Below are positions 32,413 to 43,183 of a stretch of DNA of 48,594 bases, piece by piece. Numbering within the stretch: position 1 is the stretch's first letter; each line of letters opens with the position of its first letter. The stretch covers positions 1-48,594 of the forward strand of contig JAFXAN010000165.1 in NCBI GenBank assembly GCA_017517035.1, written 5' to 3'. The position numbers and the translations under genes are program-made. The DNA comes from Clostridia bacterium. Its GTDB lineage: Bacteria > Bacillota > Clostridia > Oscillospirales > CAG-272. The notes under the pieces were generated by a model, which was not told where the DNA came from, did no database searches, and saw only the letters and a list, made by a program, of their open reading frames with translations.

Positions 32413-32702
32413 CATAAAAGCGTTTGAGCGAAAACCAGTAGCCGTAATTTCTGCTTTCAAGAGAGCTGTTGTAAGGTGCAAAACAGTAAAGCGGATCTCG
32501 GTGAATTCATTTCGTTAGCTGTGGGCTGAAGATTTTATATTGAGTAGGCTTCTCCGGGTCGCAACCGTTATATTGCAGAGGTGTTTTAATTTTTAGCACC
32601 CGAAAAGGTCCTTTTTGTGAAAAAAGGACGAAGCAGAGTGGTACCACGGCATATTTCTTTTGCTGTCCCTGTTTCTTCAGAACGAAGAACGGGGCTTTTT
32701 TG
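32413..32702 (+). promoter_or_regulatory. T-box riboswitch, phenylalanine specifier (UUC)
   Basis: Stem I is well resolved. The base helix AGCGAAA (32427-32433) pairs with TTTCGTT (32510-32516), the AGTA bulge is at 32437-32440, the middle helix is CCG/CGG, and the apical part is AGAGAGCTGT...ACAG. The triplet one base before the closing base helix is TTC (32506-32508) followed by A, the same geometry as the Cys and Leu leaders in this window. The core AAGCAGAGTGGTACCACGG is at 32631-32649; TGGT pairs with ACCA-3', fitting A73 of tRNA-Phe. Terminator stem 32667-32694 then CTTTTTTG. Confidence 0.85.
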
Positions 32703-32771
32703 TTTGTTTTTCACGGTCCTGAATGACCGCGCAAAATATATTTTATTTCCATTAAAAAGGAGACAACCAAA

Positions 32772-33701
32772 ATGAAAAAAATCGCATCCCTTACACTCGC
32801 GCTTATTCTTTGCGCACTTTCTGTTCTTTCCATGGCATCCTGCGGTGATGAAAAGACAGACTTTACAGTCGGCATCTGCCAGCTTATGAAGCATCCTTCC
32901 CTTGACCAGGCAACTGAAGGCTTCGTAGCCGCTCTTAAGGAAGAGCTTACCGCTGCCGGCAAGACAGTTACAATCGACACACAGGTTGCAGGCGAAGCAC
33001 AGCTCTGCTCAACAGTTATCAACACATTCACAGCCAAGAAGGTTGACCTCATCATGGCAAATGCAACTCCCGCTCTCACAGCGGCTGCAAATGCAACAAC
33101 AACCATCCCCGTTCTCGGAACTTCTGTTACAGACTATGCCGACACATTCTCGGGCAATATCCCCGCAAATGTTACAGGTACAAGTGATGCTGTTCCCTTT
33201 GACGAGCAGGCTAAAATGATGATCGACACACTCGGTCTTGTCCCCGGCGATCAGGTCGGCGTTCTCTACTGCACAAACGAGTCCAACTCTCTCGTTCAGT
33301 ATAATGCAGTCAAGGCTCTCTTTGAGGCTGAGGGTATCGTTGTGGTTGCTTATACATTCTCTGAGACAACAGAGCTTCAGGGTATCGTAAATTCCATGGC
33401 TGCAGAGTGCAAAGCAGTTTATGTTCCTTCCGATAATACCGTTGCAAGCAACGATTCCGTTGTCGGCACTATCTGCAATGAGGCAAATGTTCCCGTTTTC
33501 ACAAGCTACGGCGGAGAGATCTGCTATGCAAGCCTTGCCATCGACTATTATGAGCTTGGCGCAGAGACAGGCAAGATGGCAGCTCAGATCCTTCTCGGAA
33601 AGAAGACTGTTGCTGATTTCGAGATCACAACTCTCACTCCTTCTGTTGTTTATAACGAGGAGCTTTGCACAAAGCTCGGAATTGCTGTTCCCGAAAACTG
33701 A
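32772..33701 (+). CDS. ABC transporter substrate-binding lipoprotein (TrpX/COG2984 type)
   Basis: A 309-residue periplasmic-binding-fold lipoprotein with lipobox MASC (Cys24). It belongs to the ABC_sub_bind family: FTVGICQLMKHPSLDQATEGF, VDLIMANATPALTAA, IPVLGTSVTDYAD, GVLYCTNESNS and FTSYGGEICYASLAIDYYELG. Members with this gene order are usually called TrpX, a proposed tryptophan binder, but the T-box in front reads Phe, so phenylalanine or a precursor such as an aromatic keto acid is my preferred ligand. AAAAGGAG stands 8-9 bases before the ATG. First gene of a three-gene transporter. Confidence 0.88.
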   Translation: MKKIASLTLALILCALSVLSMASCGDEKTDFTVGICQLMKHPSLDQATEGFVAALKEELTAAGKTVTIDTQVAGEAQLCSTVINTFTAKKVDLIMANATPALTAAANATTTIPVLGTSVTDYADTFSGNIPANVTGTSDAVPFDEQAKMMIDTLGLVPGDQVGVLYCTNESNSLVQYNAVKALFEAEGIVVVAYTFSETTELQGIVNSMAAECKAVYVPSDNTVASNDSVVGTICNEANVPVFTSYGGEICYASLAIDYYELGAETGKMAAQILLGKKTVADFEITTLTPSVVYNEELCTKLGIAVPEN

Positions 33702-33734
33702 TTTTTGCATAATAAAGATTTTTTGAGGTAAATG

Positions 33735-34664
33735 ATGGTATTTTTAAATGCTTTGCCGGGCGCTGTGGCAGAGGGACTCATCTGGGGTCTTATGGCGATA
33801 GGAGTTTATATCTCCTATAAGATACTTGATATTGCGGATCTTACCGTTGACGGCTCTATCTGCACGGGAATGTGCGTTTGTGCCATGCTTATAACAAACG
33901 GTGTTCCGGCATGGATAAGCGTTATTGCCGCTTTCCTTGCAGGTGCGCTTGCGGGAATCGTTACGGGACTTTTACATACTCTTTTCGGTATCCCTTCTAT
34001 TCTTGCAGGTATCCTTACTCAGCTTATGCTCTATTCGGTAAACCTTGCAATTCTCGGCGGTAAATCGCTCGTTACCCTTTATGGCGGTAACCATTCGCTG
34101 CTTCTCAGCATGAGTGATAACATTATGGCTATCGTTGTTGCAGGACTTCTTATTGTCGCTACTATAATCTGTCTCTGGCTCTTCTTCTATACCGAGGTTG
34201 GTCTAACTCTCAAATCTACGGGCGACAACCCCGATATGAGCCGTGCGCAGGGTATAAATGTTGATTTCAATAAGGTTCTCGGCCTTGCTATCTCAAACGG
34301 AATAGTTGCTTTTGCCGGCGCACTTCTTGCGCAGTACAAAGGCTCTGCAAATATCAACGACGGCAGAGGTGCCATTGTCATCGGTCTTGCGGCGATCTTC
34401 ATCGGTCTTTCTGTTTCCATGAAGATAAAGCCCAATTTCGTGGTCAGCCTTATCGGCGTTATCGGCGGCGGCATTGTATATTACATCATTTACAATTTTG
34501 TTATCCTTCTCGGTCTTAAAACCGACTATCTCAAGATGCTCTCGGCAATTATAGTTGCAATTTTCTTGGCAGTTCCTTATCTCAAGGGAAAATATTTCAC
34601 AAAGAAAAAGAGCATTCTCCCCATCACCTCGGAAAAAGAAAAGGAGGGTGCGGAAAATGCTTAA
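33735..34664 (+). CDS. ABC transporter permease (TrpY/COG4120 type)
   Basis: A 309-310 residue membrane protein of the branched-chain/ribose-type permease superfamily with eight to nine helices. Conserved stretches are GAVAEGLIWGLMAIGVYISYKILDIADLTVDGS, the cytoplasmic coupling region LTLKSTGDNPDMSRAQGINVD and GRGAIVIGLAAIFIGLSV. Two ATG codons stand in a row (33732 and 33735); GAGG at 33725-33728 favours the second. The last 8 bases overlap the ATPase gene. Confidence 0.88.
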   Translation: MVFLNALPGAVAEGLIWGLMAIGVYISYKILDIADLTVDGSICTGMCVCAMLITNGVPAWISVIAAFLAGALAGIVTGLLHTLFGIPSILAGILTQLMLYSVNLAILGGKSLVTLYGGNHSLLLSMSDNIMAIVVAGLLIVATIICLWLFFYTEVGLTLKSTGDNPDMSRAQGINVDFNKVLGLAISNGIVAFAGALLAQYKGSANINDGRGAIVIGLAAIFIGLSVSMKIKPNFVVSLIGVIGGGIVYYIIYNFVILLGLKTDYLKMLSAIIVAIFLAVPYLKGKYFTKKKSILPITSEKEKEGAENA

Positions 34665-35454
34665 GATAACCAATCTGCAAAAGACTTTCAATCCCGGAAC
34701 TGTCAATGCCAAAACTGCTCTCTGCGGTCTTGACCTTTACCTTGAGGACGGTGATTTCGTTACCGTTATCGGTGGTAACGGTGCGGGAAAATCCACCATG
34801 CTCAATGCCATTGCGGGTGTTTGGAAGCCCGACTACGGCACAATTGAGATCGACGGAGTTGATGTTACCGCAATGCCGGAGCATAAAAGAGCCAAATTCC
34901 TCGGAAGAGTTTTCCAAGACCCCATGAAGGGCTCTTCTCCCGATATGGAGATCGACGAAAACCTCTCCATTGCCGCAAGACGAGGCACAAAGCGTAAGCT
35001 TGTTTGGGGAATCAAGAAAAACGAGCGTGCGGAATATAGGAAGCTCCTCGAGCCTCTGGGTCTTGGGCTTGAAAACCGACTCAGTGCAAAGGTTGGCCTG
35101 CTTTCGGGCGGTCAGAGGCAGGCTCTTACGCTTCTTATGGCGACTCTTCGCCGTCCGAAGCTGCTTCTTCTTGACGAGCATACGGCAGCACTTGACCCAA
35201 AGACCGCTGCAAAGGTGCTTGAGATAACCGATAAGATCGTTACCGAAAACAAGCTCACAACGCTGATGATAACTCATAATATGCACGATGCCATTGCTTA
35301 TGGAAACAGGCTTATTATGATGCATGAGGGCAAAGTTGTGGTGGATGTTTCGGGCGAGGATAAGAAAAAGCTGACCATCGCTGAGCTTCTGGGCCTTTTC
35401 GAGAAGGCAAGCGGAAGCGAATTTGCAAATGATAAGGTTATGCTCTCAAAATAA
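34657..35454 (+). CDS. ABC transporter ATPase (TrpZ/COG1101 type)
   Basis: A 265-residue ABC ATPase with Walker A GGNGAGKST, Q-loop GRVFQDPMKGSSPDM, signature LSGGQRQALTLLMA, Walker B LLLLDEHTAALD and switch His in MITHNMHDAI. The long insertion after the Q-loop (RRGTKRKLVWGIKKNERAEY) is typical of this transporter group. AAGGAGGG precedes ATG 34657 by 8-9 bases; a longer frame inside the permease gene is excluded. Energises uptake by the two upstream gene products. Confidence 0.9.
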   Translation: MLKITNLQKTFNPGTVNAKTALCGLDLYLEDGDFVTVIGGNGAGKSTMLNAIAGVWKPDYGTIEIDGVDVTAMPEHKRAKFLGRVFQDPMKGSSPDMEIDENLSIAARRGTKRKLVWGIKKNERAEYRKLLEPLGLGLENRLSAKVGLLSGGQRQALTLLMATLRRPKLLLLDEHTAALDPKTAAKVLEITDKIVTENKLTTLMITHNMHDAIAYGNRLIMMHEGKVVVDVSGEDKKKLTIAELLGLFEKASGSEFANDKVMLSK

Positions 35455-35473
35455 ATATTCATTGAATAATTTG

Positions 35474-35506
35474 AAAAAGTCACCAAATGCGGTGGCTTTT
35501 TCTTGT
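35474..35506 (+). terminator. Terminator of the ABC transporter unit
   Basis: An 11-bp stem AAAAAGTCACC/GGTGGCTTTTT with one G-U pair, then CTTGTTTTTT. Confidence 0.85.
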
Positions 35507-35512
35507 TTTTTC

Positions 35513-35681
35513 AAACACGAATTTAGCGAACAGGCGAAGGCGTGTTTTTGTAGGGGACGGCGACCACGACGTCCCTCAAAAGACATGAAGTAACCTTGAA
35601 TTTTAAATGACAAATGGGACGTCGAGGTCGCCGTCCCCTACAGAGCTGCGTTTTTTCATCGCACCAACAAATTACTGTTTA
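35513..35681 (+). mobile_element. MITE-like palindromic element, copy 3
   Basis: 169 bp. Left end AAACACGAATTTAGCGAAC, right end ACAAATTACTGTTTA; 26-bp arms with the same single mismatch as copy 1. Its right end forms the last codons and stop of the gene relic on the minus strand, so insertion at the gene's end is plausible. Confidence 0.85.
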
Positions 35682-35848
35682 TAACAATCACAAATATTTA
35701 TAATTTTCTTTTTTCTGCGTTGAGCAAACAGCAATGATTTATATGCGCCGCCATATCTATGATCTACATATGCTATTACAAGATCGGCATTATCAATCAT
35801 CCATTCGTTTCGCTTCAAAATCGCAAATCTTGGAGGAATATGTTCACT
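35675..35848 (-). pseudogene. 3' relic of a SLOG/DUF1273-like gene
   Basis: A minus-strand frame keeps about 55 residues that look like the C-terminal end of a SLOG-fold protein: IPPRFAILKRNEWM, then IDNADLVIAYVDHRYGGAY and a tail of Lys/Arg and IINI. In intact relatives this follows about 100 residues of Rossmann fold, absent here; the sequence upstream in frame is hydrophobic junk. The 3' end runs into MITE copy 3. A decaying fragment with no start signal. Confidence 0.65.
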
Positions 35849-35884
35849 TCTTTTTATACATCTTATCAGAAAAGATATCAATAT

Positions 35885-35943
35885 CGTGGAACTCCACGAG
35901 ATAATATTTCTATATTTACCTATAATAATTGTGGAACTCCATG
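35885..35943. promoter_or_regulatory. Two operator-like palindromes and promoter of the XRE gene
   Basis: CGTGGAACTCCACG (35885-35898) is a perfect 6-2-6 palindrome, and TGTGGAACTCCATG (35930-35943) is a near copy centred 45 bases downstream. Between them is TATAAT (35921-35926) with only a weak -35. The XRE start is 20 bases past the second site. This is the layout of an autorepressed Cro/CI-type regulator. Confidence 0.65.
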
Positions 35944-35963
35944 AAGTATAGAGGAATATAGTT

Positions 35964-36200
35964 ATGAATTTAAATGATGCTATAATAAAACGAATAGAGG
36001 AAATTTGTAAGGAGAGAAACAGCAACATATGCGATATCGCTTTAAAGGGTGGAATGTCTCCTTCGGCAATCTATGACCTTACCAAAGGCAGAACAAAATG
36101 CTCAAAGGTTGTTACTATAAAGCGTTTTTGCGAGGGAGCGGGAATTACTCTTTCAGAATTTTTTGATAAAGAATATTTCAACGAACCCGAGGATGATTGA
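35964..36200 (+). CDS. Small XRE/Cro-type HTH regulator
   Basis: A 78-residue DNA-binding protein that is little more than one Cro/CI helix-turn-helix: a helix at 3-16, HTH at about 22-47 (CDIALKGGMSPSAIYDLTKG, where PSAIYDLTKG is the recognition region), then a C-terminal EGAGITLSEFFDKE helix. GAGGA lies 9 bases before the ATG. Related small XRE proteins are common as orphan regulators in gut Clostridia. It likely binds the two palindromes in front of its own gene. Confidence 0.85.
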   Translation: MNLNDAIIKRIEEICKERNSNICDIALKGGMSPSAIYDLTKGRTKCSKVVTIKRFCEGAGITLSEFFDKEYFNEPEDD

Positions 36201-36251
36201 TGTTTTATTTTATCCTGATTGAAAAGATAAGATAAGTATTTTTATATAAAC

Positions 36252-36280
36252 AAAAGCACGGATTTGACTCCGTGCTTTTT
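36252..36280. terminator. Bidirectional terminator
   Basis: AAAAGCACGGA/TCCGTGCTTTT, an 11-bp stem with TTTTT on the plus side and TTTTGTTT on the minus side. Serves the XRE gene and the convergent lipoprotein. Confidence 0.88.
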
Positions 36281-36288
36281 ATCATTCG

Positions 36289-36906
36289 TCAATATGTAGG
36301 TGTATCGAGACGCCAGCCGTTTGCGGTCTTACTGAAGGCAAGCGTCAAATTCAGCTTCTCGCCACCAAGCTCGCTCTCAATTTCAACATTCACATAATCG
36401 CCTCTCGATGGCTTCACGATCTTCATCGTTTCAAAATCAAATGTCCTCGTTCCCTCGATAAGAGGTTCATAGGAAATGCTCTGAAAAAGCCAGCCGTCAC
36501 TCTCATAATATCTTGCAACGGTAACACCTGCAATCTCGTCTGCGTAGCCATCAAACGCCATCATGTAAACGGAAGATAGATATTCCGATGTATAGACCAG
36601 CTCCGCAGCCTTTTTCATTTCATCAACGGTTAAATATTTGCTCTCTGTGCTGATATATTCATATCTATCATACATCACCGCAAGATTTGAATAAAGCTCG
36701 GCATTTTTCTCCTCATCACGGCTTATCACGGGAAGTCCTGCTCCGAAAAATATCTCATTTATCTCTGCAGATGCCTCGATAAGAGCAACAAAATCGTCCT
36801 TTACATCCTCAATGGGCGGCGCAGGCTCGCTTCCGCAAGAGGAAAAAGCGAGAACTGACGCAAATAGCATTGAAATTGCAAGTAAAATACTAAAAATCCT
36901 TCTCAT
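36289..36906 (-). CDS. Hypothetical lipoprotein downstream of gyrA
   Basis: A 205-residue exported protein. The signal peptide ends in lipobox FSSC (Cys about residue 24), followed by a Pro-rich linker and a mixed alpha/beta domain that finishes with a DUF-like strand pattern LTLAFSKTANGWRLDTPTY. I recognise no family with confidence. AAGGAGG six bases before ATG 36906 sets the start. It begins 31 bases after the gyrA stop on the same strand and may be carried on the gyrA message. Confidence 0.82.
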   Translation of the reverse strand: MRRIFSILLAISMLFASVLAFSSCGSEPAPPIEDVKDDFVALIEASAEINEIFFGAGLPVISRDEEKNAELYSNLAVMYDRYEYISTESKYLTVDEMKKAAELVYTSEYLSSVYMMAFDGYADEIAGVTVARYYESDGWLFQSISYEPLIEGTRTFDFETMKIVKPSRGDYVNVEIESELGGEKLNLTLAFSKTANGWRLDTPTY

Positions 36907-36937
36907 TTTTTCCTCCTTCTGCGAAAAATCTGTTTTA

Positions 36938-39505
36938 TTATTCTTCATTATCAACGGTTTCTATTTCTTCCTCAATCTGAACCTCTTTTTCACGGAGAAG
37001 CTTATTTTCTGCTTGAACCTCCTGCTCGATCTGCGCTTCCTCCTCTGCGATCTCGCTTTCGGGAGCTATGCGCACGATATTGGAGATGATTGCATCAGAA
37101 TCCACATTCATAACTCTTACGCCGGCTGCGGTTCTCGAATATGTGTTGATTGAAGAAACTCCTGTTCTGATGATGGTTCCCTGATCGGTGATGACCATGA
37201 TGTCATCCTCCTCACCAACTGCCGCAATGCCTGCAATGAGGCCTGTTTCCTCGGTGATATTATGGCACATATATCCTGTTCCGCCACGGTTCTTCATGTT
37301 TCTGAAGTCGCCAAACTCTGTTCTCTTACCCTTACCCTTTTCGGTGATGGTAAGCAGGGTCTTGCCCTCTTCAACTATTGCAACGCCCTTGATATAGTCG
37401 CCCTCACGGAGGCTCATACCCTTAACACCTCTTGCAGGTCTGCCCATTGCACGGACATTCTGCTCGCTGAATCTGACGGTATGTCCCTCGTGGGAAGCGA
37501 TGATAACATCATTATCGCCGTTTGTATGGAGCACGGAAACAAGCTCGTCGCCCTCGTCAAGACCGATGGCGATCTTTCCGCCCTTTCTCTGATACTCAAA
37601 GTCTGTGAGAAGTGTTTTCTTGATGACACCGTTCTTTGTTACCATTGTCAGATATTCACCGTCCACAAAATCCTTGATTCCGATGACGGCTGTGATCTTT
37701 TCGTCCTCACGAAGCTCAAGAATATTGACAACATTCGTGCCCTTTGCGGTTCTTGATGCCTCGGGTATCCTATATGCCTTGACGGTATAAACTCTGCCCG
37801 TATTTGTAAAGAGCATCAGATATGAATGGGAGTTCATAACCGTCACCTTGTCGATGAAGTCGTCCTCCTTTGTGGTCATGCCTATCTTACCAACGCCGCC
37901 ACGGTTCTGCGCAGTATATTCCGAAACATGCTGACGCTTGATATATCCGCTGTTTGTCATTGTGATAACGCAGGTATGACGCTCGATGAGATCCTCAAGG
38001 TCGATCTCTTCCTCTGCCTCAACGATATCGGTAAGTCTTTCGTCACCGAACTTGTCCTTGATCTCGTTCATCTCTTCCTTGATGATGTCCATAACTCTAT
38101 ATTCATTTGCGAGGATATCACGAAGGTCTGCGATAAGCTCCTGAAGCTTATGAAGCTCGTCCTCGATCTTCTGTCTTTCAAGACCTGTGAGACGGCCGAG
38201 AGTCATCTCAACGATCGCCTGCGCCTGCTCGTCCGAAAGACCGAATCGTGTGCAGAGTCTCTCCTTTGAGTGGGGGATCGACTCGGAAGTCTTCATGATC
38301 TCAACAACTTCGTCTATATTGTCTGTTGCAACGATATAACCCTCAAGGATATGTGCTCTCTTTTCAGCCTTGCGAAGCTCGAAGGCGGTTCTTCTTGTGA
38401 TGACCTGCTTCTGGTGCTTGATATAGATATCAAGAATATCCGAAAGGGGAAGGATCTTCGGCTCGCCGTCAACAAGCGCAAGCATATTGATGGCGCAGGT
38501 ATCCTGAAGCTGAGTATATTTATAGAGCTGATTCATGATGACCTGACCGTTGGCGTCACGGCGGTACTCGATAACGATTCTCATACCGTCCTTGCCCGAC
38601 TCGTCACGGACATCTGTAATGCCCTCGATCCTCTTATCCTTAACAAGCTGACCGATGCTCTTGCAAAGCTCGCTCTTATTTACCTGATATGGGATCTCCG
38701 TATAGATGATCCTGTTCTTTTCAGCCTCGATCTCGCCCTTTGCACGAACCATAACACGACCCTTTCCTGTCCTGTAAGCGTCGATTATGCCACGGGTACC
38801 GTAAATTGTTGCGGCGGTGGGAAAATCGGGACCTTTTATATACTGCATCAGCTCCTCGACGCTGCAATCGGGGTGATCCATGCGGTATTCTGTTGCCTCG
38901 ATGACCTCGCAGAGATTATGAGGTGGAATATATGTTGCCATACCGACAGCGATACCGATAGAGCCGTTCACAAGCAGGTTCGGGAACTTGCTGGGGAGAA
39001 CGGTAGGCTCTTTTCTCTTGTTATCGAAGTTAGGAGCAAAATCAACAACATCCTTTTCGATATCCTTCATAAGATAGTCGGCAATTCTGCTCATTCTCGC
39101 CTCTGTATAACGGTAAGCAGCAGCGCCGTCGCCATCCACCGAACCGAAGTTACCCTGACCGTCCACAAGCTTATATCTCATGGAGAAATCCTGCGCAAAG
39201 CGCACCATTGTGCCGTAAACTGCGGCGTCACCGTGAGGATGGTAGCGACCCAGCACGTTACCGACTGTAGTAGCGGATTTGCAGTATGGCTTATCGTGAG
39301 TCAGATTGTCCTCGTACATAGCGTACATGATTCGTCTCTGACCCGGCTTCATACCGTCTCTTGCGTCGGGCAGCGCACGGCTGGTGATAACGCTCATTGA
39401 ATACTCAATGAACGATTTTTTTACTTCCTTTTCGATGTCGATATCAACTATCTTCTGATCCTCGAAAAGTATGTCCTGTTCTGTGTAATCGTTTTTCTTT
39501 GCCAC
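36938..39505 (-). CDS. gyrA: DNA gyrase subunit A
   Basis: An 855-residue type II topoisomerase subunit that cuts and rejoins DNA to introduce negative supercoils. The winged-helix and tower region is followed by the active-site Tyr in [14 protein letters not shown] and a C-terminal beta-pinwheel with the GyrA box [11 protein letters not shown]. The quinolone-determining region reads [17 protein letters not shown]: Ala at the Escherichia position 83 and Gly at position 87, both different from the Ser and Asp/Glu of most susceptible species. The start is GTG 39505. It ends with an acidic tail ([11 protein letters not shown]). A GIY-YIG nuclease gene separates it from gyrB. Confidence 0.97.
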   Translation of the reverse strand: MAKKNDYTEQDILFEDQKIVDIDIEKEVKKSFIEYSMSVITSRALPDARDGMKPGQRRIMYAMYEDNLTHDKPYCKSATTVGNVLGRYHPHGDAAVYGTMVRFAQDFSMRYKLVDGQGNFGSVDGDGAAAYRYTEARMSRIADYLMKDIEKDVVDFAPNFDNKRKEPTVLPSKFPNLLVNGSIGIAVGMATYIPPHNLCEVIEATEYRMDHPDCSVEELMQYIKGPDFPTAATIYGTRGIIDAYRTGKGRVMVRAKGEIEAEKNRIIYTEIPYQVNKSELCKSIGQLVKDKRIEGITDVRDESGKDGMRIVIEYRRDANGQVIMNQLYKYTQLQDTCAINMLALVDGEPKILPLSDILDIYIKHQKQVITRRTAFELRKAEKRAHILEGYIVATDNIDEVVEIMKTSESIPHSKERLCTRFGLSDEQAQAIVEMTLGRLTGLERQKIEDELHKLQELIADLRDILANEYRVMDIIKEEMNEIKDKFGDERLTDIVEAEEEIDLEDLIERHTCVITMTNSGYIKRQHVSEYTAQNRGGVGKIGMTTKEDDFIDKVTVMNSHSYLMLFTNTGRVYTVKAYRIPEASRTAKGTNVVNILELREDEKITAVIGIKDFVDGEYLTMVTKNGVIKKTLLTDFEYQRKGGKIAIGLDEGDELVSVLHTNGDNDVIIASHEGHTVRFSEQNVRAMGRPARGVKGMSLREGDYIKGVAIVEEGKTLLTITEKGKGKRTEFGDFRNMKNRGGTGYMCHNITEETGLIAGIAAVGEEDDIMVITDQGTIIRTGVSSINTYSRTAAGVRVMNVDSDAIISNIVRIAPESEIAEEEAQIEQEVQAENKLLREKEVQIEEEIETVDNEE

Positions 39506-39528
39506 TTTCTTTTTGCCTTTCTTTTATT

Positions 39529-39864
39529 TTAAAGGTGTTTTTTAAAATTTATTGTCCGTTTTTTTAATAACTCGAATAATTCGGGAAATAGTTTTATTCC
39601 TATATCTTCCCATTTTGGATTTTTTGTACTTACTAACAGATCCTTTTTTACTCTTTTCCATCCTTTTATTTCTTTTTCCCTTGCTATAGCACGGTTTGGA
39701 GTTTCAAAAGATTCATAGTAAACCAATTTATGTGCCTTGTATCTTTTTGTAAAGCCATCATATTTTCCGATTATATGTTCATAGAGTCTTCTTTTCAAAT
39801 CTCGGGTTACACCGGTATAGAGAACATTTCCATTCTTACTTGTTATCATGTAAACATACATCAT
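39529..39864 (-). CDS. GIY-YIG family nuclease
   Basis: A 111-residue stand-alone nuclease domain. The motif appears as YVYMITSKNGNVLYTGVT (the GIY-YIG pair is VYM...YTG). The catalytic Arg is in DLKRRLYEHIIG, Tyr/His in GFTKRYKAHKLVYYE and the metal-binding Glu in AIAREKEIKGWKR. Such single-domain proteins are widespread, often in many copies per genome and next to short repeats, with no settled role. It interrupts the usual gyrB-gyrA pair, lies 23 bases before gyrA, and directly borders a 138-bp repeat array. GAGG stands 8-9 bases before the first ATG. Confidence 0.9.
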   Translation of the reverse strand: MMYVYMITSKNGNVLYTGVTRDLKRRLYEHIIGKYDGFTKRYKAHKLVYYESFETPNRAIAREKEIKGWKRVKKDLLVSTKNPKWEDIGIKLFPELFELLKKRTINFKKHL

Positions 39865-39888
39865 ATGTCTTTACCTCAATCAAACATT

Positions 39889-40271
39889 GTCATTCTGAGC
39901 GTAGCGAAGAATCTATTAGCATTAACTGATGACTTCATTCTGTGGGTTTATCATCCTTTAGCCCTCGTAGATCCTTCACTTCGTTCAGGATGACGAGTTG
40001 GATGGGGATGACCTCAACTCAAAACTATCATTCTGAGCGTAGCGAAGAATCTATGAGCATTAACTGATGACTTTATTCTGTGGGTTTATCATCCTTTAGC
40101 CCTCGTAGATCCTTCACTTCGTTCAGGATGACGAGTTTGGTGGGGATGACCTCAACTCAAAACTGTCATTCTGAGCGTAGCGAAGAATCTATTAGCATTA
40201 ACGGATGATTTCATTCTGTGGGTTTATCATCCTTCAGCGTTTCTAGATCCTTCACTTCGTTAAGGATGACA
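39889..40271 (+). repeat. Tandem array 1 of the 138-bp palindromic unit
   Basis: Units start at 39891, 40029 and 40167 (period 138), the third being partial. Each starts with CATTCTGAGCGTAGCGAAGA and carries about 75 bases later AGATCCTTCACTTCGTTCAG, the imperfect complement, so a unit can fold into a long hairpin. The GTCATTCTGAGC...GATGAC theme is known as a widespread bacterial repeat. Frames through it are not genes. Confidence 0.92.
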
Positions 40272-40280
40272 AGATATTTT

Positions 40281-42215
<1,935 letters not shown>

Positions 42216-42280
42216 TCAGTTGGTTTTATGTGAATGTTTTTTATTTTCATTTTTTAGTTGGTATTCTCAGCACTCAAATT

Positions 42281-42873
42281 GTCATTCTGAGCGCAGCGAA
42301 AAATCTATTAGCATTAACGGATGATTTCACCCGTGGATTTATCATCCTTTAGCGTTTCTAGATCCTTCACTTCGTTCAGGATGACGAGTTGGGTATGGAT
42401 GTCCTCAACTCCAAACTGTCATTCTGAGCGCAGCGAAGAATCTATTAGCATTAACGGATGATTTCACCCGTGGATTTATCATCCTTTAGCGTTTCTAGAT
42501 CCTTCACTTCGTTCAGGATGACGAGTTGGGTGTGGATGTCCTCAACTCCAAACTGTCATTCTGAGCAAAGCGAAGAATCTATTAGCATTAACGGATGATT
42601 TCACTCCGTGGGTTTATCTTCCTTTAGCGTTTCTAGATCCTTCACTTCGTTCAGGATGACGAATTGGATGTGGATGACCTCAACTCCAAACTGTCATTCT
42701 GAGCGTAGCGAAGAATCTATTAGCATTAACGGATGATTTCACTCCGTGGGTTTATCTTCCTTTATCGTTTCTAGATCCTTCACTTCGTTCAGGATGACGA
42801 ATTGGGTGTGGATGTCTTCAACTCCAAACTGTCATTCTGAGCAAAGCGAAGAATCTATTAGCATTTCAAGATG
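42281..42873 (+). repeat. Tandem array 2 of the 138-bp palindromic unit
   Basis: Units start at 42283, 42420, 42557, 42695 and 42833 (period 137-138): four full copies and one partial. They are in the same orientation and sequence class as array 1. Single-base variants (GCGTAG, GCGCAG, GCAAAG) distinguish units. Lies between gyrB and remB. Confidence 0.93.
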
Positions 42874-42895
42874 GCTTAATTTTTATAAAAAATTA

Positions 42896-43174
42896 TCATT
42901 CATAATAATTTTTCATTCTGCCGAGAAGAGCAACGGAGGAGAGCTGAGAAAAGCATATTTTATATTTTCCTCTCTCTGCAAATCCACTCTCGTAGTCAGA
43001 ATAAATTATGAAAGATTTTGGAATCTCCTCGCTTGCGGCGTCGAGAAATCCTTCTTTTTCAGCCTCCACAAGATATTTTCTTGTTTCCTTTGAAATAGTT
43101 GCGTTATCAGTATCGAAAATTCCGATTATGTTTTTTGTTCTTATGTTTCTGTTATTTCCAACATGAAGATACAT
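42896..43174 (-). CDS. remB: DUF370 regulator, RemB (YaaB) type
   Basis: A 92-residue protein beginning MYLHVGNNRNIRTKNIIGIF, then DTDNATISKETRKYL and KSFIIYSD, the DUF370 pattern. In Bacillus subtilis yaaB/remB sits between recF and gyrB, exactly as here, and contributes to control of matrix genes. GGGGAAAAAT stands before the ATG. It begins 9 bases after the recF stop. Confidence 0.88.
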   Translation of the reverse strand: MYLHVGNNRNIRTKNIIGIFDTDNATISKETRKYLVEAEKEGFLDAASEEIPKSFIIYSDYESGFAERGKYKICFSQLSSVALLGRMKNYYE

Positions 43175-43183
43175 ATTTTTCCC

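Noticed and set aside
32522..32524. TGG triplet in the third T-box leader as a Trp specifier
   Set aside because: It lies outside stem I, in the loop of a small following hairpin (AGC-TGTG-GGCT). The specifier position defined by the base helix and AGTA bulge reads TTC.
42746..43093. Open frame running through the 138-bp repeats towards remB
   Set aside because: It consists of repeat sequence plus the antisense of remB, has no ribosome site, and similar frames appear in each repeat unit.
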